Shown piece by piece: positions 9,161-20,827 of a DNA stretch of 64,000 bases (within the stretch, counting starts at the first letter, position 1; every line of letters begins with the position of its first letter). The position numbers and the translations under genes were made by a program. This DNA is from AP-15 sp963832875 (GTDB lineage: Bacteria; Pseudomonadota; Alphaproteobacteria; ATCC43930; CGMCC-115725), in assembly GCA_963832875.1 (NCBI GenBank), contig CAWHWB010000007.1, positions 558,001 to 622,000 on the forward strand, written 5' to 3'. Under the pieces are notes generated by a model. The model was given only the letters and a program-made list of their open reading frames with translations, was not told the DNA's origin and searched no databases.

Positions 9161-10129
9161 TTGTCGCAAGGTGAGCGAATCTGCTCCGATATGTTTTCTG
9201 CGGCATCATTTTCCGACGGAGGTTCACGCTTGACATGGAAGGCAAGCCTCGCCGCGGCGGCAAACCACGTCTTGCGGCGCTATGACATCCAATTGATCCG
9301 CGGCGCGGATTTGTGGCGTCCGTTGAGCCAGTTGAGGAGACAACCCGCCGAAGGCCCGACCCAGCCGTTCTCCGCGCCGTTCCTGAAGGGGTTCCAAGGC
9401 AGCAGGATCGCGTCATTGCAGCAGCCGTTTGACTTCGCCGTCGTCATGCAGACGATGTTGCGCTCGACGATCGGCGACGCGATCCAATCGGTTTTCGATC
9501 AGCGGTTTGACGGCAATGTCCAAATGCTGATCGGCATCGACGCCGCGGCGGGCGACCCGTCGCAGGTCGAGCAGATCTGCCGCGCCGTCCCCGACCGCCA
9601 CTCCGTCCTGTTATTCTATCCCGGTTACTCGACCTCGCGCCGGCACGGCGGGGCCTGTACGCGACCGGTGCGGCGGAGTCGCTGCGCACGATGCTGAGCT
9701 ATCTTGCCAACAGCCGGTATGTCGCCTATCTCGACGACGACAATTGGTGGGCGGACGATCACCTGTCCGCGATGCACGCGCGCTGTCGGCCGGCGCCGAA
9801 TGGGCCTACGCGCTGCGTTGGTTTGTCCATCCGGGCTCGCGGCGGCCGATCTGCCGGGACGATTGGGAATCGGTTGGACCTGGCAAAGGGTATTTCAGCC
9901 GTATCGGCGGTTGGGTCGATCCGAACTGCCTGGCGATCGACAAGATCGCCTGCGAGGCCGTGCTGCGCTGGTGGTCGATCCCGATCTATCACAGCCAGAG
10001 GGAATGGATTCGGACCGCAACGTGTTTCGTGTTCTCAGGAACGAGTTCCGCGGCGCGGCGACCGGTCAGTACAGCGTATTTTACGAGATCAGCGAAACCG
10101 ACTCGATGACCCCCATCGCCTCGACGTGA
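9161..10129 (+). pseudogene. Glycosyltransferase family 2, broken by three frameshifts
   Basis: The coding signal runs through three frames. The first part ends near 9650 (DFAVVMQTMLRSTI, a GT-A N-terminal strand), continues in another frame with YLANSRYVAYLDDDNWWADDHL (the DDD metal site) near 9705-9770, then with GAEWAYALRWFVHP from about 9785 and SDRNVFRVLRN from about 10010. Each junction (about 9652, 9780 and 10005) is explained by one missing base, and the three deletions restore the original frame. The pieces keep good conservation, so decay is recent or the indels are sequence errors. Start is uncertain (TTG at 9161 is the first available). Confidence 0.75.
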
Positions 10130-10177
10130 TCGGCGAGCAGCGATACCGTTCCTGCGCCTCGGAAATCGTCCCAGTAA

Positions 10178-11116
10178 TCAGGCCGTCTCGGTGCTCGAGC
10201 GCCGGCCGGAGACGACCTGGAACCAGTAGGACGCGCCGTTGTACAGCTGGCTCGCCCCTACCTTGGAGCTGAAGACTTGCTGCATCGGTCGAGGGTGGCT
10301 CCGGGAAAGATGGTGTGTGGACAGGACGGTCGAGTACCGGCTCGATCCGGACAAGATGCAGTGCAGCAGATATTGTTCAGTATAGCACCGTGCGTCATAG
10401 TTTGTCGGATAGTCGTATGGGATGAAAATATCATGAACGTGCACGAAAACACCGACCGGCAGCTTTGGCAGTATCTGGCAAAATAAGAAAGGAACATCGC
10501 CCCTGCTGCGACAAATATGACTGGAATCAATAAACAAGATATCGTTGGGCGCCCAGACACGGTGGTCGAGGGCGCTGTCCTCGACATTATTGCGGACGAT
10601 CTCGTCGGCCGCGGAGCCGACTTCGGTGCGTGGCGCCGGATCGATAACTGTAAGTTTCGTGGGTAATGCTGCATACTGAATGGCGCGGCGGGCAATCAGT
10701 GTCGAGTAGCCGCAGCCGACCTCGACGATTTGCCGCGGCTTGAGGTCCACAATCATCGCCGCGTAAATTTCCGCATCCGGGGTCGGGTAGAACCCATTGT
10801 GCAACTCGGCAACCCCCGCCTTTTCGCCCAGCGCACCGGTATTGATCGCCGGATCGCGCCGGAGTTCGCCGAACAAAGCCTGGTAGCGCTCCCCGCTCCA
10901 AACCCCGACACGTTCGAGCTGTTCCGTTACCCTTAAATCGATCCCCTCGTGCCCGAGAAGTATGGAAGGGGCGTAATAGTCATTTGCATCAGATTTCTTC
11001 GGCTCAATCCAAGCCCTGGCGTATTGGCCGAATTCCAAGTCCGAATACACGTCTGGCAACAATCTTCTGGCCATGACCTTTGCTGTCCGGCGCAGTAAAT
11101 AATTCGCCGAAATCAT
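10178..11116 (-). CDS. Class I SAM-dependent methyltransferase (Methyltransf_24-like)
   Basis: 312 residues. SAM motif I is IVEVGCGYSTLIARRA at about residues 134-149. NDILFIDSSHICRSRGDVPF and GVFVHVHDIFIPYDYP give the DSSH and HDI elements of the family in which a predicted metal-free methyltransferase acts on sugars or peptides. The N-terminal about 100 residues are specific to this subgroup. ATG at 11116; the gene converges with the broken GT2 gene. Likely modifies a polysaccharide precursor in the cytoplasm. Confidence 0.75.
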   Translation of the reverse strand: MISANYLLRRTAKVMARRLLPDVYSDLEFGQYARAWIEPKKSDANDYYAPSILLGHEGIDLRVTEQLERVGVWSGERYQALFGELRRDPAINTGALGEKAGVAELHNGFYPTPDAEIYAAMIVDLKPRQIVEVGCGYSTLIARRAIQYAALPTKLTVIDPAPRTEVGSAADEIVRNNVEDSALDHRVWAPNDILFIDSSHICRSRGDVPFLFCQILPKLPVGVFVHVHDIFIPYDYPTNYDARCYTEQYLLHCILSGSSRYSTVLSTHHLSRSHPRPMQQVFSSKVGASQLYNGASYWFQVVSGRRSSTETA

Positions 11117-11482
11117 CGGTTGCCTCCCGTTTGACTGAGAGTAGCAAGAACGTGGCAGTCGGCCCTACTGGCGGGCTATTTTCTGCTTTTTAGGCTTCCG
11201 AGGCAACTCTCTGGTCGAGATGCCCGTCAGTTCCTGCCCAGGTTTGCCGAGATGGCGTGCCCACCCGCCGGCGCAACCCGACCCATCCGGCTTCACCAGC
11301 CCGGACCAGCCGGTTTTCGACCGGGTCGACGCAATCTTCCGCCGAAGAAACCGCATGTCGTTGCGAGAAGCGCAGCGCGCGACGAAGCAATCCCGACGGG
11401 ATGAGCCTTAGTCGGCCGCAGATTGCTTAGCTTCACTCGCAATGACAAATCCGCATCGCTGTTCAATTTGGTCGGCAACGAG
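11117..11482. other. Intergenic stretch with a palindromic repeat
   Basis: 366 bp between two minus-strand genes. The only structure I recognise is the inverted repeat annotated separately at 11357-11446. Several overlapping short frames exist on both strands, none with homology or a ribosome-binding site. Confidence 0.6.
11357..11446. repeat. Imperfect inverted (palindromic) intergenic repeat
   Basis: The left arm starts GTCGTTGCGAGAAGCG and ends GACGAAGCAATC at about 11392. The right arm, GATTGCTTAGCTTCACTCGC plus AATGAC, at 11421-11446 is its reverse complement with an internal insertion in the left arm. Transcribed, it folds to a long hairpin. The wording matches a repeat widely dispersed in alphaproteobacterial intergenic regions; that is from memory, not a search. 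Confidence 0.65.
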
Positions 11483-12646
11483 CTAACCGGCTCGGGTCAG
11501 GTCGGCCAATTTCTTGAGCTTTTCCGAAAACACCCGGACCGGATCGGCTGGGACCAGCTGGCGGATTCTGCGCGCGCCGGCCTTGCCGAGTTCTTCCGCC
11601 TCGCCGCGGCGGGCCCAGAACCGTTCCAGCGCCATGCCCATGCTGCCGGGAGTTGGCGCGTCGGCCAGGAAGCCGGTCACCCCATCCTCGATGATTTCCG
11701 CATGGCCGGCCACGTCGGTGGCGACGACCGGACGCGCGCACAGCATCGCCTCGACCATCGCCAAGGGCAGGCCTTCGAACCGCGACGGCATGACCAGCAC
11801 ATGGTTCGCCGCCCAGATTTCTTCGACCGCGGCAAATCCGGCAAAGACGACGCGATCGGCCAGCCCCAGCTTGCCGGCAAGCCGTTCGAGACCTTGCCGC
11901 ATCGGCCCTTCGCCATAGAGATGCAACCGCCAGCGCCGCCTGCTCCATTGCGGCTGGGCCAGCGCTTCAAACAGGATGTCCTGGCCTTTCGACGGCGGGT
12001 GCAGGCGGCCGACGCAGGCTAGGCGCAGTTCGCCGTCGCCGTCCGACGGCGGCCAAGGGGGCGACGCGTCAAACGGTATGTTGACCGGGTTGCGCACCAC
12101 CTCGGCATTGGCGAGTTCGCCGCCGATCTGCTGTTCGGCCAGCCGCCGATTGGCCTCCGAGACGAAATAGCAGCGCAGCGCGGCGGCCGTAGCGGCGCGG
12201 TAACGCGCGGCGATCGGATCGGTGCACCAGCCCCAGACCGAGTTGGCGTGCCCGATGGTGACGAACGGCACTCCTCGGGCAACGCAAATCTCGAGCAGGC
12301 GGACCGGCGGGAACGCGCTGCCGTCGTTGAAAACCACCAGCGCCGGGGGACGCCCGGCGATCAGCCGTTCGACGGCGTCGATCGCGGCGTCCTTGCCACG
12401 CGAGGTCAGCGCTCGCCAGGGGTTCTTGCGCTTGGCATACCACAGAGGCCGGGGCTGCACATCGACCCCGCGCGCCCGCAGATCGAGGATTCGCGGGTGC
12501 AGCGGCGACCATTCGACGACGCTGGCCGAGACCGGAAAACCTTGGGCGACGAGATCGAGCGCGGTCCGCGACCACAGCTCCTCCGACCCGCCCCACGGGT
12601 CGGTGTCCATCGTCGAGACGAAGATGATCCGCTCCGGCGACGGCAT
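11483..12646 (-). CDS. Glycosyltransferase family 4
   Basis: 387-residue GT-B enzyme. The N-terminal domain opens IIFVSTMDTDPWGGSEELW, a GT4-like glycine-rich acceptor loop. The C-terminal donor domain holds RLACVGRLHPPSKGQDIL and MPSRFEGLPLAMVEAMLC, the E-x7-E nucleotide-sugar motif, followed by GRPVVAT-like ARPVVATDV. Retaining transfer of a hexose to a lipid-linked glycan is expected. It is in the same orientation as the methyltransferases and exporter genes to its right (12.7-18.9 kb), so it could be the last gene of that transcript. Confidence 0.85.
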   Translation of the reverse strand: MPSPERIIFVSTMDTDPWGGSEELWSRTALDLVAQGFPVSASVVEWSPLHPRILDLRARGVDVQPRPLWYAKRKNPWRALTSRGKDAAIDAVERLIAGRPPALVVFNDGSAFPPVRLLEICVARGVPFVTIGHANSVWGWCTDPIAARYRAATAAALRCYFVSEANRRLAEQQIGGELANAEVVRNPVNIPFDASPPWPPSDGDGELRLACVGRLHPPSKGQDILFEALAQPQWSRRRWRLHLYGEGPMRQGLERLAGKLGLADRVVFAGFAAVEEIWAANHVLVMPSRFEGLPLAMVEAMLCARPVVATDVAGHAEIIEDGVTGFLADAPTPGSMGMALERFWARRGEAEELGKAGARRIRQLVPADPVRVFSEKLKKLADLTRAG

Positions 12647-12709
12647 GCCTAACCGACCGCCGCGCGGCGCTGATGGCCGGGCGCGATTTTACCCCGGATC
12701 AGATTGCAA

Positions 12710-13486
12710 CTATTTCTTGAACAAGACGGCAAGAGCGTCGGTTCCGTCGGCGACATTCATCGTCAAGCTGTCAAAAAGCTGCACGCCGGCCAAATGATCG
12801 ACGATGTATCTGCGCTGCTGCTCGGTGAGAAACGGGCTCTGGAGTGCTCCGCCGACCTGAAGCTGGCGCAAGAGGTCTCGGGTTTTGGGCGCCTCTTTCC
12901 TCTCGAGGGCTTCGTCTTGCCAATGCAGGTCCTCGACGATGTACATTCCGCCCGAACGCAGATGCTGAAACAGGTGCCCGAATGCGATCTGCTGGTGGTG
13001 GGAGGCGTGGCTCGCGTCATCGATGACGACATCGATCGGGCTGCCGATCGTATGGACCAGCCGATCCAGATCGGCCTCCGAGGACATATCGCCGCGGACG
13101 ATCGTGCACCGGTCGGTCTTTGCGGCCGAGAAATCATCGATGTCGAAGCCATAGATGCGCGCTCTCGGAAAGAACGCGCGCCACATTTCGAGCGAAGGCA
13201 CCTGAAACCCGGCCATAGCCGTCGAACCTTCGACGGCATTGACGGAGCGCCGCCGGTCAGTGTCGGGCCGGAGCAGGCCCATTTCCAGCAGGACGATCGC
13301 GTCGTCCCGGATTTTCTCGAATAACCGCCGATAAATCCGAGTGTATCCATGCGAGTCGAACCGGGTCCCCTTGTCGCTGCCGAACTTGTCGGCCAGGTAG
13401 GTCAGATCGTCGGTACGGGCTATAGAGTATCTGCATTCTCTGGCGAGCCACCTTACCTTGTCCTTCAGCCGCTCTCGGGTGTTCAT
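12710..13486 (-). CDS. Class I SAM-dependent methyltransferase
   Basis: 258 residues. The segments LTYLADKFGSDKGT, ARIYGFDIDDFSA and PIDVVIDDASHASHHQQ are the markers of a group of sugar O-methyltransferases found in exopolysaccharide loci; GGMYIVEDLHW follows as the post-motif strand. The domain fills the protein. ATG at 13486 is taken. It lies 63 bp upstream of the GT4 gene and downstream of two frameshifted methyltransferase genes on the same strand, so the cluster once coded at least three methyltransferases in a row. Confidence 0.78.
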   Translation of the reverse strand: MNTRERLKDKVRWLARECRYSIARTDDLTYLADKFGSDKGTRFDSHGYTRIYRRLFEKIRDDAIVLLEMGLLRPDTDRRRSVNAVEGSTAMAGFQVPSLEMWRAFFPRARIYGFDIDDFSAAKTDRCTIVRGDMSSEADLDRLVHTIGSPIDVVIDDASHASHHQQIAFGHLFQHLRSGGMYIVEDLHWQDEALERKEAPKTRDLLRQLQVGGALQSPFLTEQQRRYIVDHLAGVQLFDSLTMNVADGTDALAVLFKK

Positions 13487-13556
13487 TATCTGATCTCTGC
13501 CGCTTCGACGTGAGGCCGTCGATCAAACCCGGTTTCGTTTTCACCGTCAGAGGCGT

Positions 13557-14304
13557 TCAACGCTCAGCTTCCAATGCAAGGCAAATGTAGGTATCGTGGC
13601 CGGCTTCGTCCGAATCGGCGACCCGATGCAAGGGAAGCTGGCGTCGCAAGACTTGGTGTCGTCGTGCGGAATTTGTCCGCCATATGAGGCGTGCAACTTG
13701 CGACAGCACCTGGCCGTAGGGACCCGCTCCGGAAAATTTCAATCGCCATTGTTCGCGCTCGAAGAGATAGATCGCCGCACGCGGCCCGGTGGTCACTTTT
13801 TTCACTCGCCGCACCCGAAACCCCGCCGCCTCGACCAATTTGCGAATCCCGACGCCGTCCATCTCCAATAATCCGCGGGACAATCGTGATCCTGGAATAT
13901 CCCATGCGTCGACAACATCAAGTTTCCTCCGGAATGCAAGACACGGTGACACTCCGCGAGATAAGCCTGCGGCGAGCTCGACATGCTCCAACACTTGCGA
14001 GGATAAAATACATTCGTAGTAAGACGACGTCGTCGGCAGCAACGCGTCGGCGCCGTATTGCGATATCCAGTTCCCGCGCCGCCGGCCAAGTCGGCCCGGT
14101 GATACAAGGTCACAGTTAAACAGAGGCAGGTATGGCGATCCGCCGCAACCGAAATCGAGGACGCGGGTCGACGTTTGCCCGGCACCAGGTCCTTGATCGC
14201 CAGCAGCAAATCCGACAGAACCAAATAATCGGGGTCGCCCGGTCGCGGCGCAATTCTTCGCCGGATATACTCCTGGTCAGCAAGATCAGCCTAGGATCAG
14301 CCAT
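13557..14304 (-). pseudogene. SAM-dependent methyltransferase, multiply frameshifted
   Basis: Start is an ATG at 14304 (MADPRLILLTRSISGEEL). The conserved blocks are spread over three frames in the correct order: LVLSDLLLAIKDLVPGK, then VLDFGCGGSPYLPLF (motif I), then LYHRADLAGG, then YGADALLP with ILSSQVLEHVE (motif post I), then YLAECHRVLHSGGNLMLST with DYWRWT, then GIRKLVEAAGFRVRRVKKV to the stop. At least five single-base insertions or deletions are needed. The order and quality of the blocks make the family clear; the protein cannot be made as written. The ATG overlaps the stop of the upstream methyltransferase as TGATG, showing former translational coupling. Confidence 0.78.
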
Positions 14305-15097
14305 CACGGCGCTCTCGTCTTGACCGCAATTCTTCCGGTGTAATCGATACGCTGCAGTAAGATCCGCAGCCGGTGTTTGGGCGATGTATTCATCAACTGC
14401 GTTTCGTGCACCTTCCCAATGACCATAATCATCGACGATCAGGACGCCGCCGATCGACAGCCTCGGGTAAAGATGAACGAGTTCATGTTTCGTCGATTGA
14501 TACCAGTCGGTATCGAGCCGGAGCATGCAATTTCGCGCGGGGCATGGGCCGGGATCGTGTCTTCCACTCTTCCCTTGATAAAGTCGGAGGCTGCTCCGCC
14601 GGGTATCCGGTTGAGGCGAGATTGGTGCGCACCTGATCGAGCGGCGCATAGCCGCGAAGATCGGAGCCTTCGTCAGCGCCCTCCAGCAGGACCGAAGCGG
14701 GCTCCCCGGACTGCGCCTCGCGATCGATACCGGTCGGCGGCGGCATGCCCTCAAACGTGTCGAACAGGTGCAGCGTTCGCGATCGATCGTCTTCGGCGAT
14801 CAGCGTCAGTGCCGCGGCCATCGTGCTGCCGCCGCGCCAGACGCCGCACTCGACCATGTCACCAGGTATGTTCGACCTGACGACATAACGCGCTGCGTGA
14901 CAAAGCGCCGAAATCCGTTCGTCGCTGGTCATTGTAAACGGGCGAACCCGCTCGATGATTTCGGCCACCCACGGCTCAAATCCCTTAAACTCATCCGACG
15001 CCGGTATCGGCTGCTTTGGAACAGCGCGGATCTCGACCCCGGCATAGCCGAGGACGCCGTTCAAGAGGCTCGCGGTCAATGATCTGGCTGTCGCCAT
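14304..15097 (-). pseudogene. TylF/MycF-type O-methyltransferase, frameshifted
   Basis: ATG at 15097 opens a frame with SDERISALCHAARYVVRS, GDMVECGVWRGGSTMAAAL (SAM motif I) and LHLFDTFEGMPPPTG, characteristic of macrocin-O-methyltransferase relatives. The frame is lost near 14583 and continues as FIKGRVEDTIPAHAPREI, then shifts again near 14523 into LLRLDTDWYQSTKHEL and GGVLIVDDYGHWEGAR (metal and acceptor site), then a third time into RIDYTGRIAVK before TGA at 14304. Every junction fits one missing base. Product would methylate a deoxysugar or similar residue. Genuine decay and sequence error cannot be told apart here. Confidence 0.78.
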
Positions 15098-15144
15098 GTT
15101 GGGTCCGAATTTCGTCGCGTCCGCGGATCGGGCGGGTCCGGTTT

Positions 15145-16467
<1,323 letters not shown>

Positions 16468-16485
16468 GGCGCTGTTTCGTCGCCC

Positions 16486-16658
16486 TCAGATCAAATCGGT
16501 AAAGATCGGTTCGGAGCGGTGGAACCGGCGAACGCCGAACCGCAGGTAAAACGCCGCAACCGCAAGGCGCGCTGCGCGCCCTCGCCGGATCAAGATGGCT
16601 CTGTGCGCGGAGAACGCAGCAGCGACAGCCATCGGTCACCCCACCACCGGCTTCAGTG
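16486..16658 (-). pseudogene. 3' remnant of a duplicated polysaccharide ABC permease
   Basis: Between the two ATPase genes, the minus strand translates as VAAFYLRFGVRRFHRSEP then IFTDLI and a stop. This aligns with the intact permease's last residues (VAAFFLWFGVRQFRRTEK then NFADLI). Base-level similarity continues upstream to about 16658 (permease residues from the LNPMVG segment), with in-frame stops and one or more indels. The remnant sits at the same distance from ATPase B (18 bp) as the intact permease from ATPase A (18 bp). It shows that a permease-ATPase pair was duplicated and the inner permease then lost. Confidence 0.85.
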
Positions 16659-16718
16659 AAATGCGAGGGCGCTACGATCCCGCGCTCGGGCCTGATCGGC
16701 CCATCCGGCGCGCCTGGT

Positions 16719-18038
<1,320 letters not shown>

Positions 18039-18056
18039 GGCGCTGGCTCGTCGTCC

Positions 18057-18881
18057 TCAGATCAAATCCGCAAAGTTCTTTTCGGTCCGGCGGAACTGGC
18101 GAACGCCGAACCACAGGAAAAATGCCGCGACGGCAGCGCTGACCGCGAGGCCCGGCAGATAGAGCCGGCTCTGCCCGCCGAGGATGCACCAGCGAAAGCC
18201 GTCGATGACGCCGACCATCGGGTTCAGAGAATAAAGCAGACGCCATTGCGCCGGCACCACGCTCGAACTGAACCCGACCGGCGAGACATACACGCCCAAC
18301 TGGACGATGAACGGCACGACATACCGGAAGTCGCGGTAGCGGACGTTGAGCGCGGTGATCCACAGCGCCGGGCCAATACTGGCGAGGAAGGCGAGCACGA
18401 TGAAACCGGGCAGGGCGAGGATCTGCCAGTTCGGCGCGAACCGGTACCACGCCATCATGCCGATCAGGATCACAAAGGTGATCAGGAAATCGGCGAAAGC
18501 CACGACGACCGTCGCCGTCGGCACAATCAGCCGCGGAAAGTATACTTTGCTGATCAGATTAGCATTACCGATCAGGCTGTTGGACGCTTCGCTGAGGCCT
18601 GTGGAGAAAAACGTCCAGGGCAGCATTCCGGCGAACACCATCAGCGGATAGGGGGTGCTGCCGTCGGATGGCAGCTTGGCGATACGGCCGAAGACGACGG
18701 TAAAGATCACCATCGTCAGAAACGGCCGGATCAGCGCCCACGCGGCGCCGATCGCCGTCTGCTTGTAGCGCACCGCGAGGTCGCGCCAGGCGAGTACATA
18801 AAACAGCTCGCGATAGCGCCACAAATCGCGCCAGTAATTGCGCTCGTGCTGGCCGGGCTCGATAACGACAACGTATGACAT
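18057..18881 (-). CDS. ABC-2 type polysaccharide export permease (Wzm-like)
   Basis: 274-residue inner-membrane protein with about six hydrophobic spans. It opens with a cytoplasmic amphipathic stretch (WRYRELFYVLAWRDLAVRYKQT) typical of Wzm/TagG/KpsM permeases, followed by GAAWALIRPFLTMVIFTVVF and, later, LFYSLNPMVGVIDGF-like LLYSLNPMVGVIDGFRW and the terminal FFLWFGVRQFRR. The homodimer would form the channel for an undecaprenyl-linked glycan, powered by the downstream ATPases. ATG at 18881 gives the family's usual length. It is the first gene of the minus-strand exporter cluster. Confidence 0.9.
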   Translation of the reverse strand: MSYVVVIEPGQHERNYWRDLWRYRELFYVLAWRDLAVRYKQTAIGAAWALIRPFLTMVIFTVVFGRIAKLPSDGSTPYPLMVFAGMLPWTFFSTGLSEASNSLIGNANLISKVYFPRLIVPTATVVVAFADFLITFVILIGMMAWYRFAPNWQILALPGFIVLAFLASIGPALWITALNVRYRDFRYVVPFIVQLGVYVSPVGFSSSVVPAQWRLLYSLNPMVGVIDGFRWCILGGQSRLYLPGLAVSAAVAAFFLWFGVRQFRRTEKNFADLI

Positions 18882-19090
18882 CAGTAATAAACCGATGACT
18901 TAGTTTTCAACTTGGGAGGCTATATCGAATGCCCCGAACAATCAAGATTTGCCACGACAAAGCCTCGATGGCGCGATCATCGGCCGCAATCATTGACATC
19001 GGGTTAACGGCGGCGCGTCCAATCGCTAGCAGGGCGGCAGCAGCCGGGCGGCGCTGGTCGGCAAGGCCGTGACCCCTGGCGGGTGCGTCC

Positions 19091-19585
19091 TTATGCGCCG
19101 CGCGCCGCCGCCGCAAGCAGCCCGAGGGCGGCGCGCAGGGCCGCCGCGCGCACCGCCGCGCGATCTCCGGGGAACACATGGCGCTCGGTCCGGCAAACGC
19201 CGCCGCGCCGGGCCAGCCCGAGATGGACGAGGCCGACCGGCTTTTCGACGCTGCCGCCGCCGGGACCGGCGACGCCGGTGACCGACACCGCGAGATCTAT
19301 CGGCGCCCGAGCCAGCGCTCCCTCGGCCATTGCCGCGGCGGTCTCGGCGCTGACCGCGCCGTGCGCGGCGATCGTGGCCGGCAGGACCCCCAGCAATTCC
19401 GCTTTCGCCTCATTCGAATAGGCGACAAAGCCGCGTTCGATCACATCGGACGAGCCGGCGACCGCGGTCAAGGCCGCAGCGACCAGGCCGCCGGTACAGG
19501 ATTCGGCGGTTCCGACATGCCAGCCGCGTGCACGGCAGGCGTCGAGTACCGATTGCGCCAAGGTCAGAGTTTCACGCTCGAACAC
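19091..19585 (-). CDS. pncC: CinA-family nicotinamide-nucleotide amidohydrolase
   Basis: 164-residue protein consisting only of the C-terminal CinA domain (PF02464). Key motifs are GTAESCTGGLVAAALT (catalytic Ser), VIERGFVAYSNEAKAELLGV, VSAETAAAMAEGAL and SVTGVAGPGGG. It deamidates NMN to NaMN in pyridine-nucleotide salvage. The start is GTG at 19585. In many alphaproteobacteria this gene lies next to the COQ10-like gene, which here is 16 kb away. That gap suggests the polysaccharide block was inserted between them. Confidence 0.9.
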   Translation of the reverse strand: MFERETLTLAQSVLDACRARGWHVGTAESCTGGLVAAALTAVAGSSDVIERGFVAYSNEAKAELLGVLPATIAAHGAVSAETAAAMAEGALARAPIDLAVSVTGVAGPGGGSVEKPVGLVHLGLARRGGVCRTERHVFPGDRAAVRAAALRAALGLLAAAARGA

Positions 19586-19657
19586 TGAACACTCCGCCGA
19601 TCGTCATCAGGGCCGAGACGATGAGGAGAGCGTAGGCCGCCGCCGGAGCATCGTCGA

Positions 19658-19999
19658 GTGGTCACATCGTCGAGCGTGCAGATCGTCCGGGTGGCCGGAG
19701 GGCGGCAGCGCGCGGTAGGATGCGCCGATGAGACGCAACCGGCAATTGCCGCAGCCGACATCGCCTATGTGTGCCATTTCGAGCCGGAGCCCGAAGGCGG
19801 CCTCACGGCGACCTGCCCGAGGCTGCCCCCAGTGGTCACCTATGGCGAAACCTTCGAGAGAGCTCGGGAGAACGCCCGCGAGGCGATAGAACTATGCCTG
19901 GAGGTCATCAAAGCGGATCGGCAACCGATCCCGCCCCCCGACCAGGACCTGATGTCTTCCCTCGACCAATTGGTGCCGGTCGCGGTCTCCGGCATATGA
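19658..19999 (+). CDS. HicB-family antitoxin
   Basis: Conserved HicB core: YVCHFEPEPEGGLTATCP, PPVVTYGETFERARENAREAI and LCLEVIKADRQPIPPP. The core starts about residue 36 of the frame that opens with GTG at 19658, so the N-terminal part has no match. No ATG lies just before the core, where an ATC occupies the expected start position, so the true start is unclear. The stop overlaps the start of the next gene as ATGA, the usual coupling of a hicB-hicA pair in this order. No C-terminal DNA-binding domain is visible. Confidence 0.7.
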   Translation: MVTSSSVQIVRVAGGRQRAVGCADETQPAIAAADIAYVCHFEPEPEGGLTATCPRLPPVVTYGETFERARENAREAIELCLEVIKADRQPIPPPDQDLMSSLDQLVPVAVSGI

Positions 20000-20136
20000 G
20001 GCAACTGCCGGCGGTGCCGGCTCGTAGGGTCATCGCAGCACTGGAGCGTGCCGGCTTCAGGATTGTACGAACGAAAGGGTCGCATTTTTTCCGCAGCACA
20101 AGCCGCTCGCGCCAATCCAGAACGGATATCTCTTAA
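19996..20136 (+). CDS. HicA-like mRNA interferase, truncated
   Basis: 46-residue protein that begins like HicA (RQLPAVPARRVIAALERAGF, then IVRTKGSHFF with the catalytic His of the G-S-H motif). It ends after the His without the C-terminal strands and helix of the 60-80 residue family. A run of six T at the GSHFF codons is a likely slip site, but neither alternate frame gives a convincing tail. HicA normally cleaves mRNA and is held by HicB. This copy is probably inactive. It overlaps hicB by 4 bp. Confidence 0.6.
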   Translation: MRQLPAVPARRVIAALERAGFRIVRTKGSHFFRSTSRSRQSRTDIS

Positions 20137-20145
20137 CTCTCCTGA

Positions 20146-20827
20146 TCACGAAATTCTGCTGATCCGCCGACACGGCACTAAGGCGAAGGATCGAGCGATA
20201 GGGGTGCTGAGCAGTCCGAGCATGGCGATGCCGGCGATCAAGATCCAGAGGCTTGGCGGCTCCGGGACGCTCGCGACCAAAATCCCGGAGTAGACGGCCG
20301 GGTTATTGGTCAGCAAAAAATCTGCGTCATAATATACATTATCGATGGTGTTTGTGCTAAATGTTCCATCCACGCATTTGTGAATCTATCGCATCTGTGA
20401 AATTTAGGCCGAGGCTCGCTAAAGAATTGTTCGCCATAAGGCTGATGCTCCACTGAGGGTATCCAAGAACACCGCTGCTTCCGGGTTCTAACGGAGAGAT
20501 AAAGCTGTTACTCGTGATGGTCAGAAGTCCAATATTGAGATAAAAATTTACCACCTGCGGAGGAAAAGGATACTGCACTTGCGAAGCCGGGGGTAGCCCT
20601 GGGGGAACGTTAGCGAAGCTGCTGTCGGCCTCGAACGATATAGGACCGGATACAGTAAAGGAGAGTGCGAGGGGGCCAGGAGGGCTGAAGGAATATGGCA
20701 CCGTATCGGGCATAGCCCACGTGGCCGACAGAGTCTCCCAGGTGTAGGTCACGTCCGCGCGTGCCGCCGTAACGACCCACACAGAGCAAAGAACAGCGCA
20801 CAGCGCGCAGGCGACGCAACGCAGCAT
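20146..20827 (-). pseudogene. PEP-CTERM sorting-domain protein, one frameshift
   Basis: ATG at 20827 starts a clear signal peptide (LRCVACALCAVLCSVWVVTAARAD) followed by a beta-rich, Gly/Ser/Pro-rich secreted domain. The frame stops at 20357. Removing one A from a three-A run near 20368 (SQMRGW becomes SQCVDGTF) joins it to STNTIDNVYYDADFLLT and a VPEPPSLWILIAGIAMLGLL tail with following arginines. That tail is the PEP-CTERM motif plus membrane span, recognised by exosortase. No exosortase gene is in the window. The frameshift could be real or a homopolymer error. Confidence 0.78.

Noticed and set aside
13557..14304. Two separate small proteins instead of one broken methyltransferase
   Set aside because: Conserved blocks alternate between frames in the exact order of one methyltransferase; separate genes would not do this.
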